DNA of 64,000 nt from positions 144,017 to 208,016 of the forward strand of contig NZ_JAKRNS010000005.1 of the NCBI RefSeq assembly GCF_022346615.1, given 5' to 3'. The first letter of the stretch is position 1; each line of letters begins with the position of its first letter. Below the pieces are notes generated by a model that ran no database searches, had not been told where the DNA came from, and saw only the letters and a list, made by a program, of their open reading frames with translations. This DNA is from Staphylococcus sp. ACRSN (GTDB lineage: Bacteria > Bacillota > Bacilli > Staphylococcales > Staphylococcaceae). Positions 63,107-64,000 of this stretch are shown one piece after another. Both the position numbers and the translations under genes were made by a program.

Positions 63107-63655
63107 ATGGAGTTCCATAAAATAGTAGCTAAAAATATTTATTTATATAGAAAGAAAAATAAGATTAGTTTGGAACAACTTTCAAAACTTACAGGTGTGA
63201 GTTCATCATCTTTAAATGAAATTGAAAAGGGAAATACAATTCCTTCTATCAATACAGTGTGGAAAATAAGTAATGGGTTAAAATTATCATTTAGTAGTTT
63301 GATGAATGAAACAGAAGCAGATTACAAACATATTAAGAAAACAGATATCATTCCTGTAACAGAAGAAGAGGGAAAATATAAAGTTTTTCCATATTTTCCA
63401 TTTGAAAAAAGTAAATCATTTGAGTTCTTTCATGTTGAATTAGATCCAGAAGCAAAATTAGAATCCGAACCACATTTATCCGGTTCAGAGGAATCAATTA
63501 TTATAGTTGAAGGAGAATTAGAAATGCATCTTGAAAATGAAGTATTACATTTAACAGAGGGGGATGCATTGAGATTTAAATCTGATATACCTCACACATA
63601 TATTAATACAGGAGAGCAACGTACGTTGATATCTATGGTAATTGACTACCAATAA
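63107..63655 (+). CDS. XRE-family regulator with C-terminal cupin domain
   Basis: 182 residues from ATG 63107, 8 nt after AGAAGGAG; an ATG at 63074 overlaps the -10 box. Helix-turn-helix at about 8-60 (LYRKKNKISLEQLSKLTGVSSSSLNEIEKGNTIPSINTVWKI), then a cupin_2 sensor domain (about 110-180) with EESIIIVEGELEMHLENEVLHLTEGDALRFKSDIPHTYIN. Such proteins sense amino acids or other small ligands and control the adjacent exporter. Confidence 0.9.
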   Translation: MEFHKIVAKNIYLYRKKNKISLEQLSKLTGVSSSSLNEIEKGNTIPSINTVWKISNGLKLSFSSLMNETEADYKHIKKTDIIPVTEEEGKYKVFPYFPFEKSKSFEFFHVELDPEAKLESEPHLSGSEESIIIVEGELEMHLENEVLHLTEGDALRFKSDIPHTYINTGEQRTLISMVIDYQ

Positions 63656-63665
63656 AATCAAAAAA

Positions 63666-63879
63666 AGAGTCTGGGAGATTAATACCCAGCATTAAGCCCA
63701 TCAAAGATTTTGATATTTGATGGGCTTGTTATTTATATCAATAATCCATATTGTTATTGCTCGCTTACCTAGGGGGATGGGTCGAGCCTTGGTCTCGACA
63801 CTCACCCTACTCCCTCAGGTGTCTCGCAAACAATACGAAGTGTCTTATGATGAAATAAAATACTAATGTCCCAGACTCT
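63666..63879. repeat. Structured intergenic element closed by a long-range helix
   Basis: AGAGTCTGGGA (63666-63676) is perfectly complementary to TCCCAGACTCT (63869-63879). Between them lie a hairpin AAGCCCATCAAA/TTTGATGGGCTT (63694-63727, a likely terminator of the upstream gene) and a GC-rich domain (63750-63835) with TCGAG/CTCGA, GGGT/ACCC, ACCT/AGGT and ATTGTT/AACAAT pairings in nested order. It may be a structured RNA or a dispersed staphylococcal repeat. No gene is seen from 63656 to the window end. Confidence 0.5.
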
Positions 63880-64000
63880 TTCCTACGATTAGTCAAGGTA
63901 TCATATTTAAAATAAGCATTACTGAATTAAACCGTTCAATTTAATTTTTTTGAATAAGGTGTTAAACTAGATTTGATTGTACGTTTGGCTAATGTGGGGA

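Noticed and set aside
1..64000. Insertion sequence, prophage or integrase genes
   Set aside because: No transposase, integrase, recombinase or phage structural motifs were found in any of the well-supported frames.

Overview
The window is AT-rich, Gram-positive DNA of Staphylococcus type. The genus call rests on an accessory Sec locus in the staphylococcal order (serine-rich adhesin, secY2, asp1, asp2, asp3, secA2, gtfA, gtfB), a KxYKxGKxW signal peptide and LPDTG anchor on the adhesin, strong AGGAGG-type ribosome binding sites, and a Gis/Ggt-type glutathione locus. The species cannot be fixed from sequence alone: the adhesin lacks the lectin-type binding region known from S. aureus SraP, so a non-aureus or divergent lineage is likely. 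No insertion sequence, prophage, tRNA, rRNA or CRISPR array was seen.

Layout. 1-5 kb: end of a YhgE/Pip membrane protein with a MarR regulator, small membrane proteins, an AEC transporter and an IsdG-fold protein. 5-6.6 kb: a lone xylulokinase. 6.7-10.6 kb: thiazole biosynthesis operon tenI-thiO-thiS-thiG-thiF behind a TPP riboswitch with its own terminator. 10.9-13.3 kb: anaerobic ribonucleotide reductase nrdDG behind two NrdR boxes. 13.4-15.4 kb: luciferase-like oxidoreductase and ring-cleaving dioxygenase. 15.6-20 kb: GntR regulator divergent from a dehydrogenase, a DUF1537 sugar-acid kinase and a GntP permease (a tetronate-type catabolic set). 20.2-21.5 kb: an NtaA/YxeK-type flavin monooxygenase. 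21.5-23.1 kb: padR and padC, divergent across PadR operators, plus a DUF3237 gene.

24-43 kb is dominated by sulfur or amino acid acquisition: metNIQ (methionine ABC importer), a GisABCD/Ggt-like glutathione import and cleavage locus whose ATPase gene is divergent from the permeases, a LysR/LysE pair, and an operon that matches Bacillus subtilis yxeKLMNOPQ (S-(2-succino)cysteine breakdown) gene for gene except that the deacylase yxeP is absent. Both NtaA/YxeK-type genes carry a near-identical putative operator directly after the -10 box, which suggests one shared repressor. Two very short peptide genes with good ribosome binding sites lie in the gaps (26674-26715 on the minus strand, 35259-35315 on the plus strand).

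43-57.9 kb: the serine-rich adhesin gene, which carries a 2-nt frameshift near 43611, followed by its dedicated export and O-glycosylation machinery, all of which looks intact. 58-63.7 kb: tautomerase, aldehyde dehydrogenase, an OhrR-like regulator with a pyridine-nucleotide oxidoreductase, and a LysE exporter divergent from an XRE-cupin regulator. The last 300 bases hold a structured non-coding element closed by a long-range 11-bp helix.
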